NCBI RefSeq assembly: GCF_000163055.2
Contig: NC_022124.1
Span: forward strand, 496,001 to 560,000
Direction: 5' to 3'
Source: Prevotella sp. oral taxon 299 str. F0039
GTDB lineage: Bacteria; Bacteroidota; Bacteroidia; Bacteroidales; Bacteroidaceae
DNA length: 64,000 nucleotides
Below, piece after piece: positions 7,763 through 16,260 of the stretch; the first letter of the stretch is position 1, and each line of letters begins with the position of its first letter. Below the pieces are notes generated by a model, which did not search any database, was not told where the DNA came from, and saw only the letters and a list, made by a program, of their open reading frames with translations. A program made the position numbers and the translations under genes.

Positions 7763-9634
7763 ATGGAAAAGGAAAATAGAAACAAACTTATAAGGATAAT
7801 CTCTGCTAGTGTACTCTTAGCAGGATCGGTATTGGTAGAACGGACAATGAACCTGCTGATATGGCAACTATTGCTTGTCTATCTTGTGCCTTACTTGGTT
7901 GTGGGCTACGACGTGCTAACGGAAGCTGCCGAGGACATTGCACATGGCAAGGGCATGGACGAAGACTTCCTCATGGCTATAGCTACATTAGGTGCCCTTT
8001 GCATCGGTTTTATGCCGGGGGCAGAACCACAGTTCACTGAAGCGGTGTTTGTGATGCTCTTCTTTCAAGTGGGCGAACTCTTTGAAAGTTTTGCCGAGGG
8101 TAGAAGTCGTAAGAGTATCTCTCAGCTGATGGACATCCGTCCCGACATCGCCCATGTAAAGCGTGGTGAAGAGCTGGTGGACGTGAATCCTGAAGAGGTG
8201 AAGGTGGGCGACATCGTTGTAATTCGACCAGGAGAGAAAGTACCGATGGACGGTATCGTTATCGATGGTGCATCAAGTCTGAATACAGTTGCATTGACAG
8301 GCGAGAGCGTACCGCGTACCATTCGTCCTGCCGATGAAATCATGTCAGGATGTATAAATCTCAATGGTGTGGTGACAGCAAAAGTAACCAAGGCATTTGG
8401 CGAGAGCACGGCGGCAAAGGTGCTCAACCTCGTGGAAAATGCCACAGAAAATAAGTCGAAGAACGAAAACTTCATCACCAAGTTTGCCAAAATATACACG
8501 CCCATAGTAGTTGTACTTGCCTTGTTGGTGGCAGTTATACCACCGTTGCTCGTCAATGAGCAGTTGTGGAGCGTGTGGATCTATCGCGCTCTCACATTCC
8601 TTGTAGTGTCATGCCCTTGTGCTCTCGTTATCTCCGTGCCTCTCACTTTCTTTGGAGGCATCGGTGGAGCATCGCGAAAGGGTGTGCTCATTAAGGGCTC
8701 TAACTATATGGAGACATTGGCAAAGGTGCGCACGATTGCCTTTGACAAGACTGGCACCATGACACACGGTGTGTTTGACGTTACTGCTATTCATCCCGAA
8801 AATATTGCCCCCAATGAATTATTGCACTTAGCTGCTCATGCGGAACGATATTCCACGCACCCCATTGCCCTCAGCATTCGCAAGGCTTTTCCTGACAAAA
8901 ACGACGGCTGCGATGTAAAGGACATAGTGGAGACGGCTGGACAGGGCGTGATGGCTCGTATAAATGGCAAGTCGGTAAGTGTGGGTAATACGAATTTGAT
9001 GAAGAGCGTGGGCGCAAAGTGGCAACCCTGTGAAAAAGTGGGTACCATTCTCCACATTGCCATCGATGGAGAATATGCAGGTCATATTGTAGTGTCAGAC
9101 AAAATTAAGGAGGATGCCGCTGATGCGGTAAATGCTCTCAAGGCAGAAGGTGTGAAGAGATTGGTGATGCTCACGGGCGACAAGGAAGAAGTGGCTGTCG
9201 ATGTGGCTAAGACCGTTGGACTTGCGGAATATCATGCTGAACTCTTGCCAGGCGACAAAGTGAGTCAAGTGGAAACAATTCTCAAAGAGAATGCAGAAGG
9301 GACAATGGCCTTCGTTGGCGACGGCATCAACGATGCTCCCGTGTTAGCACGTGCCGATGTGGGCATTGCGATGGGCGGACTGGGCAGTGATGCCGCCATC
9401 GAAGCAGCCGACGTGATGTTGATGGACGACAAGCCGTCGAAGATAGCCGTAGCTATCCGCCAGGCTCGACGCACACTGCGCATCGCAAGGGAGAACACTT
9501 GGTTTGCCGTTGGTATCAAAATAGCAGTGCTCATCCTCGCTTTCTTCGGACTGGCTACCATGTGGATGGCAGTATTCGCTGATGTTGGTGTAACGGTGCT
9601 TGCTGTGCTGAATGCAGCTAGGACTCTGAAATAA
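7763..9634 (+). CDS. Zn/Cd/Pb-type P-type ATPase (ZntA/CadA family)
   Basis: This encodes 623 residues from ATG at 7763; an upstream TTG at 7736 is in frame but less likely. Motifs in order: TGES (actuator domain, about 179-182), CPC in the sixth helix (284-286), DKTGT phosphorylation site (Asp328), then GDGINDAP. Near the C-terminus, ADVGVTVLAVLNAARTLK keeps the Asp (about 607) that is diagnostic of the Zn2+/Cd2+/Pb2+ subgroup PIB-2. There is no N-terminal heavy-metal-associated domain; the protein starts almost at its first helices. It exports metal from cytoplasm to periplasm, complementing the RND system just upstream. Its stop is followed by a strong terminator. Confidence 0.93.
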   Translation: MEKENRNKLIRIISASVLLAGSVLVERTMNLLIWQLLLVYLVPYLVVGYDVLTEAAEDIAHGKGMDEDFLMAIATLGALCIGFMPGAEPQFTEAVFVMLFFQVGELFESFAEGRSRKSISQLMDIRPDIAHVKRGEELVDVNPEEVKVGDIVVIRPGEKVPMDGIVIDGASSLNTVALTGESVPRTIRPADEIMSGCINLNGVVTAKVTKAFGESTAAKVLNLVENATENKSKNENFITKFAKIYTPIVVVLALLVAVIPPLLVNEQLWSVWIYRALTFLVVSCPCALVISVPLTFFGGIGGASRKGVLIKGSNYMETLAKVRTIAFDKTGTMTHGVFDVTAIHPENIAPNELLHLAAHAERYSTHPIALSIRKAFPDKNDGCDVKDIVETAGQGVMARINGKSVSVGNTNLMKSVGAKWQPCEKVGTILHIAIDGEYAGHIVVSDKIKEDAADAVNALKAEGVKRLVMLTGDKEEVAVDVAKTVGLAEYHAELLPGDKVSQVETILKENAEGTMAFVGDGINDAPVLARADVGIAMGGLGSDAAIEAADVMLMDDKPSKIAVAIRQARRTLRIARENTWFAVGIKIAVLILAFFGLATMWMAVFADVGVTVLAVLNAARTLK

Positions 9635-9667
9635 CAATCTGGCCACAAATGCCAACTAACTAAAGAG

Positions 9668-9724
9668 CCATAATGATAGCATGTAATTCCCCAAATTTCC
9701 ATCGTCTATCATTATGGTTTTTTG
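9668..9724 (+). terminator. Intrinsic terminator of the metal-efflux cluster
   Basis: A perfect 12-bp stem (CCATAATGATAG at 9668-9679 with CTATCATTATGG at 9706-9717) is followed directly by seven T residues. It closes the P-type ATPase transcript. Confidence 0.85.
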
Positions 9725-9890
9725 TGCAAGTCATCGAAAAGGTGAAGGAAATAAAAAGAAGTTTGCCCATAATATGTAGCAACTATGTGCTAAAGTGCCA
9801 AGTGTCCAAAGTGCAAGCCTAAAAACATAAAGTTTTCATTTTTTTACTTTGACCAAGTATTACAATTAATGCAAATCATCACTATTAAAA

Positions 9891-10113
9891 CTTGTTGGTT
9901 GAATTAAATTAAAGCATACTTAATTTGCCCGATAGGCCGATAATTGATAAAACTTGTATATTGCATAAAAGTCATGGCACCTATCTTGCATACCGTTCTT
10001 GTAAAGAGTCCGCGAGTTTGCTTGGCATAATTGCGTATCATCATCAGTGTGTCGTCCAATTGTGCGAATACGGTCTCGATACGCTTTCGGAACAAATTAA
10101 TTCAACCAACGAG
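9891..10113 (-). mobile_element. 223-bp miniature element derived from an IS982-family insertion sequence
   Basis: The ends are inverted repeats matching at 18 of 20 positions: CTTGTTGGTTGAATTAAATT at 9891-9910, and the complement of 10094-10113. Between them, on the minus strand, only the last 60 or so codons of a transposase survive, and they begin immediately next to the right-hand repeat. This is the structure of an internally deleted IS (MITE) that could be moved by a full-length relative. No clear target-site duplication is visible; both flanks contain TTAAA. It lies just downstream of the excisionase-like gene at 10130. Confidence 0.75.
9904..10095 (-). pseudogene. IS982-family transposase, C-terminal fragment
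   Basis: About 60 codons remain: RKRIETVFAQLDD, then RNYAKQTRGLFTRTVCKI and a hydrophobic end with MQYTSFINYRP. The RKRIE..F.QL and RNYAKS-like blocks are characteristic of the end of IS982-family DDE transposases, including the catalytic Glu helix region. The first two thirds of the gene are missing. It cannot encode an active enzyme. It sits wholly inside the miniature element bounded by matching inverted repeats. Confidence 0.75.
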
Positions 10114-10129
10114 TTGTTAAAGACGGTTT

Positions 10130-10426
10130 TTATTCGTATTTCTTAAAATTCTTCTCCAGTAGCCTTTCCAAGTCCAAAACCTTATAGAGTATCTTCCCTG
10201 CAAACTGCGTGTAGGGAATAATCTTTCTGTCTCGATAGTCTTGCAAGGTGCGAGGGCTTATATACAGCCGCTCGCACACCTCCTTGCCCGTTAGGAAATG
10301 CTCACCGCCAAATAGAGGCTTGTGCGTTTGTGCCACTTCCTTAATTCTCCTGTTCACACAGTGGATAGCGGACAGCACTACCTGCATATCGTCCGTGTCC
10401 ATGTTCAAATCTCTAATTGTTTCCAT
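10130..10426 (-). CDS. Excisionase-like helix-turn-helix protein
   Basis: This encodes 98 residues. The central part has the MerR-like winged-helix layout of HTH_17 excisionase proteins: FLTGKEVCERLYISPRTLQD, then YRDRKIIPYTQFAGKILYK, with a terminal helix DLERLLEKNFKKYE. The N-terminal 40 residues are helical. It is paired with a second protein of the same fold 15 bases upstream on the same strand. Such pairs are usual in Bacteroides mobilizable and conjugative transposons, where they help excision or regulate mobilization. Its partner integrase would be the fragment at the left edge of the window (inference). Confidence 0.8.
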   Translation of the reverse strand: METIRDLNMDTDDMQVVLSAIHCVNRRIKEVAQTHKPLFGGEHFLTGKEVCERLYISPRTLQDYRDRKIIPYTQFAGKILYKVLDLERLLEKNFKKYE

Positions 10427-10441
10427 CTTTTCATTGTTTGT

Positions 10442-10729
10442 CTATTTGTTGCTCTTGGTTTTCTCTGATTTTGTCTGTAACAACCGCTCCACATCTTCAC
10501 GCTTATAATAGCACTTGTGTCCGATTTGTGCAAACGGCAGCATGCCCGTATCTCGGTAATGCTGTAAGGTGCGCTTGCTGATGCCCAGTAGCCTACACAC
10601 ATCACCATTGTGCAGCCAATCTGTGTGCTTACTCGATTCTCCAAATACCTTATGGCAGGTCTGGGCAAGAGCGAGGATTTCGTCCCTAAGCATCGCCCAT
10701 TGTTTGTCGGTAATGATAAAATATCCCAT
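10442..10729 (-). CDS. Second excisionase-like helix-turn-helix protein
   Basis: This encodes 95 residues. It shows the same fold as its neighbour: LHNGDVCRLLGISKRTLQHY as the helix-turn-helix, RDTGMLPFAQIGHKCYYK as the wing, and DVERLLQTKS as the last helix. The start at 10729 (MGYFIITDKQW) is the only good ATG. Gene order places it first in a two-gene minus-strand operon that diverges from the VapE-like gene at 11160. The shared 430-bp upstream region is a natural place for control of both transcripts. Confidence 0.8.
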   Translation of the reverse strand: MGYFIITDKQWAMLRDEILALAQTCHKVFGESSKHTDWLHNGDVCRLLGISKRTLQHYRDTGMLPFAQIGHKCYYKREDVERLLQTKSEKTKSNK

Positions 10730-11159
10730 AGTGTTATATTGTTTTGTTTATATTTTCCTTTTGCGATTTGCTTTTCATCGCATGTTTCTGCGTGCAAAAG
10801 TATGCGCTTATTTCCAATCTGCAAAGCAGTGGGGAACAGCAGGGAAGAATAGGGAAACCGAAGGAAATGCGGTTATCTTTCTTACTATTCTGTAGTTCCC
10901 TATCTTCCTTTTTCTAGGTTTGTTTTAGTCAAAGCAATACAGTGCAGATTGGAGTAAATAAGTACATACTTTTCTTGTAGTATTTCTATACTTGCTCCCT
11001 TATATTAGCCTGAAATCCTTATTTTCCAGCTTCTTTCTGTCAGAAATCCGTGAGAAATTCATTGCCAATGAGTGCAACATTATGCAAGCATGCTCAGATT
11101 GCTTGGAACATTGATATTCTCACCGTAACTTCACTCTTGGAAACCAAAACGGGTAAACA
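10730..11159. other. Divergent control region between excisionase-like and VapE-like genes
   Basis: No gene is supported. Open frames here on the plus strand are shadows of the excisionase-like genes. The region is AT-rich with scattered TATA-like words but no clear TAnnTTTG box with a partner. It must contain promoters for both flanking, outward-facing transcripts. Confidence 0.4.
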
Positions 11160-12443
11160 ATGAAAAATGAAGCAGATAAAAGCAGAATGAAAACAACAGG
11201 CAATTCTACCGAACGCAGGGGAAACACCTCCAAGAACAGCGAAATAGAAACCTATCTCCGTGCGCACTATGTGTTCAGGTATAATACCGTGCTGGACAGA
11301 ACGGAATACCGTAGCAATAAAGATGTAGACTGTCGTTTTACAAAGGTTGGTCGCTATGAAATCAATTCTCTCCGTAGGGAGCTTGATTTAGATATGGGCA
11401 TCATTACCTCCTCCGACAATCTCTATTCCATCATCGAAAGCAGCTTTTCTCCACGCATCAATCCCATACAGGAATACTTCAAGGCTTTGCCAGAGGTTGA
11501 TGCTTCAGAAGTGCTGCACAAGATAGAGGTAAACCAAAGCACAATAGCCAACCTTGCATCGTGCGTTATCGTCCGCAACTCTGAAAAGTGGCTGCCATAC
11601 CTTACCAAATGGCTGGTTGCAGTGGTTACCAACGCTATGGACGACCGTGAATGCCGCAACCATACCTGTCTTGTACTAACAGGGGAACAAGGAAAGTTCA
11701 AGACTACCTTTCTTGATTTGCTTTGTCCGCCCGCGCTTAAAGGTTACAGCTACACAGGAAAAATATATCCGCAGGAGAAGGACACACTTACTTATATCGG
11801 TCAGAACCTCATCGTAAACATAGACGACCAGCTCAAAGCCCTCAACAAGCGTGATGAGAATGAACTCAAGAACCTTATTACCTGTCCTATGGTTAAATAC
11901 CGTATGCCTTACGACAAGTATGTGGAGGAACACTCTCACTTGGCGAGTTTTGTAGCATCGGTAAACGGCAATGACTTTTTGACCGACCCGACAGGAAGCA
12001 GGCGTTTCCTGCCCTTTGAGGTACTTGCCATTGACATAGAACGAGCAAAGGAAATTTCTATGGATGCCGTCTATACCGAAGCGAAGGCCCTTTTAAAATC
12101 AGGCTTCCGCTATTGGTTCAATGATGACGAGATAGCGGAGCTATACAGGGAGAGTGAGGACTTCCAAGTGCAGACCGCTGAAATGGAACTACTATTACGC
12201 TGTTTTGAAAAGCCAACAGAGGACAATCCTCATTGTGCTTACATGACCACTACCGAAATACTCGCTTATTTAGGTGTTTATACGCATCAACCTTTGACAT
12301 TCAAACGTATGGGCGAAGCACTCAAAAGAGCTGGCTTTGAAAAGGTAAGCAAGAGGCGTGAGGGTTGTAGTCCTGTCTATGTGTATAAGATTAGGAAAAT
12401 CCACCCCTGCCCACTGGTAAATAGCTGTGGTAGTTTGATGTAG
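11160..12443 (+). CDS. VapE/VirE-family ATPase of the mobilizable element
   Basis: This encodes 427 residues. The Walker A motif GEQGKFKTT is near residues 175-183 and a Walker B-like LIVNIDD near 217-223, followed by the conserved DPTGSRRF arginine-finger-type motif. This is the virulence-associated E (PF05272) organisation, related to superfamily 3 helicases. These proteins accompany primases in phage satellites and Bacteroides mobilizable transposons and are thought to support element replication. The C-terminal region (TTTEILAYLGVYTHQP, GEALKRAGFEKVSKRR) looks like a winged helix. The primase at 12662 follows after about 210 bases. Confidence 0.85.
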   Translation: MKNEADKSRMKTTGNSTERRGNTSKNSEIETYLRAHYVFRYNTVLDRTEYRSNKDVDCRFTKVGRYEINSLRRELDLDMGIITSSDNLYSIIESSFSPRINPIQEYFKALPEVDASEVLHKIEVNQSTIANLASCVIVRNSEKWLPYLTKWLVAVVTNAMDDRECRNHTCLVLTGEQGKFKTTFLDLLCPPALKGYSYTGKIYPQEKDTLTYIGQNLIVNIDDQLKALNKRDENELKNLITCPMVKYRMPYDKYVEEHSHLASFVASVNGNDFLTDPTGSRRFLPFEVLAIDIERAKEISMDAVYTEAKALLKSGFRYWFNDDEIAELYRESEDFQVQTAEMELLLRCFEKPTEDNPHCAYMTTTEILAYLGVYTHQPLTFKRMGEALKRAGFEKVSKRREGCSPVYVYKIRKIHPCPLVNSCGSLM

Positions 12444-12661
12444 TAGCGTGTGTAGTATTGTTGTTTACTACAACTTATACCTGAATGTCAATCACTTACA
12501 ATCAAAATATATGTAGTAAGAAAAAAGTGAAAAAAGTTTTTAGGGGAAAAACTTTATGAAACGAAAAAACATAAATGAAGTTTGCGCTATCAGCATAATC
12601 AAAATATAATCCGATATTAAAATCAGAATGAATAAATGTTCAACTAATAATTATAATGACA

Positions 12662-13654
12662 ATGAAAGAAGAAGATTTATCACGCATTAAGCGATACCCC
12701 ATAGTGGAGTATCTTGAAAGGAAAGGTATCAAACCAGTGCGCAGGACACCTGCCTATGCTCTCTACCGTTCACCATTTCGTGAAGACACGCATCCAAGTT
12801 TCAAGGTAGACACAGAGAAGAACCTCTGGATAGATTATGCCGAAGGCAAAGGCGGAAGTATTATCGACCTTTGTATGCGGTTAAAGGGCTGCACACTGTC
12901 GGAAGCCATCCGCATTTTGGGGCAGAATGCTCCCGATATAACGCACGTTCCTCGTAGAGAAAGTGTTCAAGGCTCTTCCAAGCAAGAAAGTATCAGACAA
13001 GCAGTGTCTACAAGTGGAGTAAGGAGACTGATAGAAGTATCAGACACCTTACCTCCACACTTATTAAAGTATCTTGAGGAAGACCGCTGCATCAATTTAG
13101 AAAAGGCTATGCCCTTTCTGCGTTGTATCAGCTATGAGGTAAGAGGGCAGCACTATCAAGCCATCGGCTTTGCCAATCAATCGGGAGGTTATGAGCTTCG
13201 GGATAACGGCTCTTTCAAGGGAACGATTGCTCCGAAGGATATTACCCCCGTGTTCACGGATAAGATAACGGATAGAATGAAACCGGTCTGCGTGTTCGAA
13301 GGTTTTATGGACTTTCTATCCTTCCTTTCAATGAAAAAAGAAATCATCAGCCATTGCCTTGTGATGAACTCCGTGAGTAATGTGGCAAGGAGCATTCGCT
13401 ATCTCAATGACAGGCAAGTGTCCTCCATTCGTACCTTCCTTGACAATGACGAAGCTGGACGGAGAGCTACGGAGGATTTTATGGAGGCTGGTTTCAAGGT
13501 AGATGATATGTCCGTGCATTACAGGAACTTCAAAGACCTCAACGAATATCACATCCACAGGATGCGTGAACAGCAGAAAAGCCTATCATTGACGATGTCA
13601 CAAACACAAACCAATCCCATAAAGGTAAAACAAGTTAAACATAAAATGAGATAA
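12662..13654 (+). CDS. Toprim-domain primase-like protein with degenerate CHC2 finger
   Basis: This encodes about 330 residues; ATG at 12656 is also possible and adds two residues. The N-terminus aligns with the CHC2 zinc-finger domain of DnaG (YRSPFREDTHPSF, then a GKGGSIIDL motif), but the zinc-binding Cys/His residues are absent. The Toprim domain follows, with VCVFEGFMDFLS giving the Glu near residue 213 and FLDNDEAGR giving the Asp pair near 261-263. A role in priming replacement-strand synthesis after transfer, or in element replication, is the usual inference. It is 4 bases upstream of the DUF3408 gene, so the two are coupled. Confidence 0.85.
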   Translation: MKEEDLSRIKRYPIVEYLERKGIKPVRRTPAYALYRSPFREDTHPSFKVDTEKNLWIDYAEGKGGSIIDLCMRLKGCTLSEAIRILGQNAPDITHVPRRESVQGSSKQESIRQAVSTSGVRRLIEVSDTLPPHLLKYLEEDRCINLEKAMPFLRCISYEVRGQHYQAIGFANQSGGYELRDNGSFKGTIAPKDITPVFTDKITDRMKPVCVFEGFMDFLSFLSMKKEIISHCLVMNSVSNVARSIRYLNDRQVSSIRTFLDNDEAGRRATEDFMEAGFKVDDMSVHYRNFKDLNEYHIHRMREQQKSLSLTMSQTQTNPIKVKQVKHKMR

Positions 13655-13658
13655 AGAC

Positions 13659-14156
13659 ATGGAAAAGAAGAAAACAACAGAAGAAGAGTATGACCTTTCA
13701 TATTATTTGGGTGGTAACGAAGAAGATACCAATTCAAAGCCTACCAAACAAAAAGACAAGTTTATCCCTGAACGGGAAGTGGTCAGGAAGCAGGAAAAAA
13801 GAACACCCATGAACCAGGCGGACGCTCTTTCGGAAAAGATGGAATATGAGCAACATACTGTATTATCACAAGATGCAGTGCCATCACAGCACACAGAGAA
13901 CGCAGCCGTTCAAAGACGCATCAGTGCCAAAATGAAAAAGGAGACGCTCGAAGCATATAAACAAATCTACCTTACTCCCATTAAGTTGATAAGTAGAAAG
14001 GCTGTCTATCTGAGCAAAGAGACACAGGAACGTGCCGACTTCATTGTGCGAAGATTGGGCGACAGGGGCAGCAATCTTTCAAGCTTCGTGGAGAATATCG
14101 TGCGTAGCCATTTAGATGAGTATGGGGAAGACATCGAGAAATGGAGGAAGCTGTAA
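13659..14156 (+). CDS. DUF3408 family protein of the mobilizable element
   Basis: This encodes 165 residues. The first 95 are charged and low in complexity (KKKTTEEEYD, many Gln and Glu). The rest is the conserved DUF3408 domain: LISRKAVYLSKETQERADFI, VRRLGDRGSNLSSFVENIVR and SHLDEYGEDIEKWRKL. The fold is expected to be ribbon-helix-helix-like. Proteins of this family are markers of Bacteroidetes conjugative and mobilizable elements and lie near mobilization genes; the exact job is unknown. DNA binding at or near oriT is a reasonable guess, since the oriT-like hairpin lies just downstream. Confidence 0.8.
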   Translation: MEKKKTTEEEYDLSYYLGGNEEDTNSKPTKQKDKFIPEREVVRKQEKRTPMNQADALSEKMEYEQHTVLSQDAVPSQHTENAAVQRRISAKMKKETLEAYKQIYLTPIKLISRKAVYLSKETQERADFIVRRLGDRGSNLSSFVENIVRSHLDEYGEDIEKWRKL

Positions 14157-14517
14157 GCACAAAAAAGGATTGAGGATTTTGCACAAAAAGGTCATTTCTT
14201 TTCCTTGAAACCCTCGACTCTTCCCCAAAAGAAATAAAACCATAATTATTAGTCCAATGCCTGAACGGTGGGAATACCACGAACGCAGTTAAACACGGAA
14301 TGTCGTGCATTCACTTTCGGCAGGGGAAACGTCCCAAGGCGTTATCGGCATCTCAGCTGATATTGCAAGACGTCAGTTTGTACCCACAAACTGAGCTTGC
14401 TCCCCTCGCCAAACAGTCGGGGAGATTAGACCGTAATCACTCCGTTCTCATCGGTCAGCATTCAGGAATTAAGAAGCAACGAATCATCCATAATGATTAA
14501 CTTTCAAAGAAACTTAT
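14157..14517 (+). other. Non-coding region containing a probable origin of transfer
   Basis: No gene is supported across these 361 bases. Two structures stand out. A perfect 9-bp hairpin (TCAGTTTGT at 14373-14381, loop ACCC, ACAAACTGA at 14386-14394) is followed immediately by CTCCCC (14400-14405) pairing with GGGGAG (14419-14424). Hairpins directly upstream of a MobA-like/relaxase gene pair are the usual place for oriT. The nick site cannot be located by eye. Confidence 0.55.
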
Positions 14518-14949
14518 ATGAAGAAATACAAGGAAAGAGCTGCTCGATGGCAGCAGCAGGATAATGAAGAAAAGCAGATGAACAAGACGGAGTTCATCAA
14601 GGTTAGGTGTACTTTGGAGGAGAAGCAGCGTATCAAGGCAAAGGCAGAAAGCACAGGTCGGAAGTTCTCCGAGTACTGCCGTGAGATGCTAATGGGAGGT
14701 GAAGTGATTGCCGTTCCCAAGATGACCAACAATGAAAAGGAAGCCATTGCCGTACTCCACCGAACGGGAATGTACTACGCACAGGTTTCCAACCTCATCA
14801 GGATAAAGGACGAGTCATGGGTGCCGATAACCAAGAACCTTTCGATATGTGCCAAAGAAGCATTTAAGCGTTTTTTCGACCCTCACTTCCGCATTGGTGA
14901 CGATATATATAAGGTCTTAAATCTGCCGAGGTATGATAGGAAAGTGTAA
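14518..14949 (+). CDS. MobA-like mobilization accessory protein (ribbon-helix-helix)
   Basis: This encodes 143 residues. After a basic N-terminus, the segment TEFIKVRCTLEEKQRIKAKA followed by ESTGRKFSEYCREMLMGG has the beta-strand plus two-helix layout of plasmid mobilization relaxosome proteins (MobC/BmgA-like). Such proteins bind oriT and help the relaxase nick. It overlaps the relaxase gene by 17 bases, which fits translational coupling and a stoichiometric complex. ATG at 14578 would give a shorter protein starting MNKTEF and is possible. Confidence 0.82.
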   Translation: MKKYKERAARWQQQDNEEKQMNKTEFIKVRCTLEEKQRIKAKAESTGRKFSEYCREMLMGGEVIAVPKMTNNEKEAIAVLHRTGMYYAQVSNLIRIKDESWVPITKNLSICAKEAFKRFFDPHFRIGDDIYKVLNLPRYDRKV

Positions 14950-15997
14950 GGCGATAGCGCACGGAAGTACTGCATTGGACTATATCTTCAGAGAGGGCAA
15001 GCTAGGTAATCGGCTTGCCTTCCATAACTTTTGTAGCAGAGAATCAAAGGCTATTTACGAGGAAATGAAATTGGTCAGCGATTACAATACCAGATGCAGA
15101 AATAAATTCTTGCGCATCGAAATCGGCATTGCACCACAGGACGAGAAGAAACTATCAGTTTCTGAACTTGCCCAAATAGCCCATCTGTTTGCCAAGAAAA
15201 TGGGACTTGACAACCATCAGTGGGTGGCAGTAACACATAAGGATACAGACAACAGGCATATCCACATTATCGCCAACCGCATCAGCCTATACGGAGAAGT
15301 TTATGATACCACCTTTGTAAGCAACAAGGCTGCAAGAATAACAGAGGAAATCAGCAGAGAGAAAGGCTTAACCATTGCAAAGGAAGTCAAAATCAAAAGG
15401 AAACATCAGAAAGCAAAAGCCAATCCCACAAGAGAGGAAACAAAGAGAGAACTACAAAGAATATGCTATGCCCTACTTGAAAAGTACAAAAGTACAGGTA
15501 TCACAGGACATTCTATGTTCCTCTATGAGTTGAACAAGCATGGAGTAACCATAGATCGTATGAAGAACAAGCAGAGCAAGGTCTATGGCTTGAAGTTCTT
15601 ATACGGAGAATATGCGTTCAAGGCATCGGAAGTCGGTAGGGAGTTTGGCTACCGTTCTTTGCAAAAGAACTTCGAGGCAGGTAAGAAAGCCGATACGAAT
15701 ATATCTGACCAAGTAATACGCAAATCGTCAAAGCATACAGATACTAAAGATGCTGGCTATCAACTCGTACCCCCAAGCCGTTCATACAGTCCACCACCAA
15801 CTAAAGAAACGCCAAAAATCGCACAAACTATAAGAGATATGACAGATGCAGCCATCAGCACAGCCGATGATTTGGTGGAGATAGTAGGCGGAATGATTAC
15901 ACCAACCACACATGGCGAGGACTACGCAGAAACCGCATGGCAGCGCAAACTCAGAAACCAAGCTAACAGAAAGAAGATGCGAGGGAGAGGATTATAG
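14933..15997 (+). CDS. MOBP-type relaxase
   Basis: This encodes 354 residues. The N-terminal 120 residues form the relaxase/mobilization nuclease domain: a candidate nucleophile Tyr17 in ALDYIFREGK, and the metal-binding three-His motif (His102, His109, His111) in HKDTDNRHIHIIANRI. The C-terminal part is basic and helical (KIKRKHQKAKANPTREETKR). The enzyme nicks oriT, stays covalently bound to the 5' end and is led into the recipient. The element has no visible type IV secretion genes, so it would be mobilized by another conjugative element rather than self-transfer (inference from this window only). Confidence 0.9.
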   Translation: MIGKCKAIAHGSTALDYIFREGKLGNRLAFHNFCSRESKAIYEEMKLVSDYNTRCRNKFLRIEIGIAPQDEKKLSVSELAQIAHLFAKKMGLDNHQWVAVTHKDTDNRHIHIIANRISLYGEVYDTTFVSNKAARITEEISREKGLTIAKEVKIKRKHQKAKANPTREETKRELQRICYALLEKYKSTGITGHSMFLYELNKHGVTIDRMKNKQSKVYGLKFLYGEYAFKASEVGREFGYRSLQKNFEAGKKADTNISDQVIRKSSKHTDTKDAGYQLVPPSRSYSPPPTKETPKIAQTIRDMTDAAISTADDLVEIVGGMITPTTHGEDYAETAWQRKLRNQANRKKMRGRGL

Positions 15998-16048
15998 CAA
16001 CTCCAACAGCAACAATTCAAAATGCAGATATGTGAATATTTCTTTGAA

Positions 16049-16103
16049 AACGCTTGTTATTCGGTAACAAAGTATTATCTTTGCAAACAGAATAACAAGC
16101 GTT
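16049..16103. repeat. Perfect 13-bp inverted repeat near the right edge of the mobile element
   Basis: AACGCTTGTTATT (16049-16061) and AATAACAAGCGTT (16091-16103) flank a 29-bp centre that contains TATCTTTG (about 16077-16084), a Bacteroidetes -7 box match. It lies 52 bases after the relaxase stop and before the first core gene. It could be an attachment-site arm region, a recombinase site or a hairpin. Confidence 0.5.
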
Positions 16104-16230
16104 CTTTGTTAGGCAGAAAACAGCAACACCAAGTAGTTCGCTCGTTTCCAAATCGTTACCTATTCAGTTTAACAAACAAGCTAACTTCTTTATTTCCAAT
16201 TAGTTGTATTTTAGAAATCATCTTCGCGTG

Positions 16231-16252
16231 TAAAAGTAATGCTTTTATCATT
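16231..16252. repeat. Single 22-bp core intergenic repeat unit
   Basis: TAAAAGTAATGCTTTT plus ATCATT matches the repeat family described at 22.6, 38.3, 44.9, 51.7 and 55.6 kb. It sits 9 bases from the ispF stop, and is the leftmost member in the window, which places the mobile-element boundary to its left. Confidence 0.5.
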
Positions 16253-16260
16253 AAAGTGTT

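Noticed and set aside
10569-10895. Plus-strand frame of 108 codons opposite the excisionase-like gene
   Set aside because: Shadow of the minus-strand helix-turn-helix gene, whose domain match is clear.
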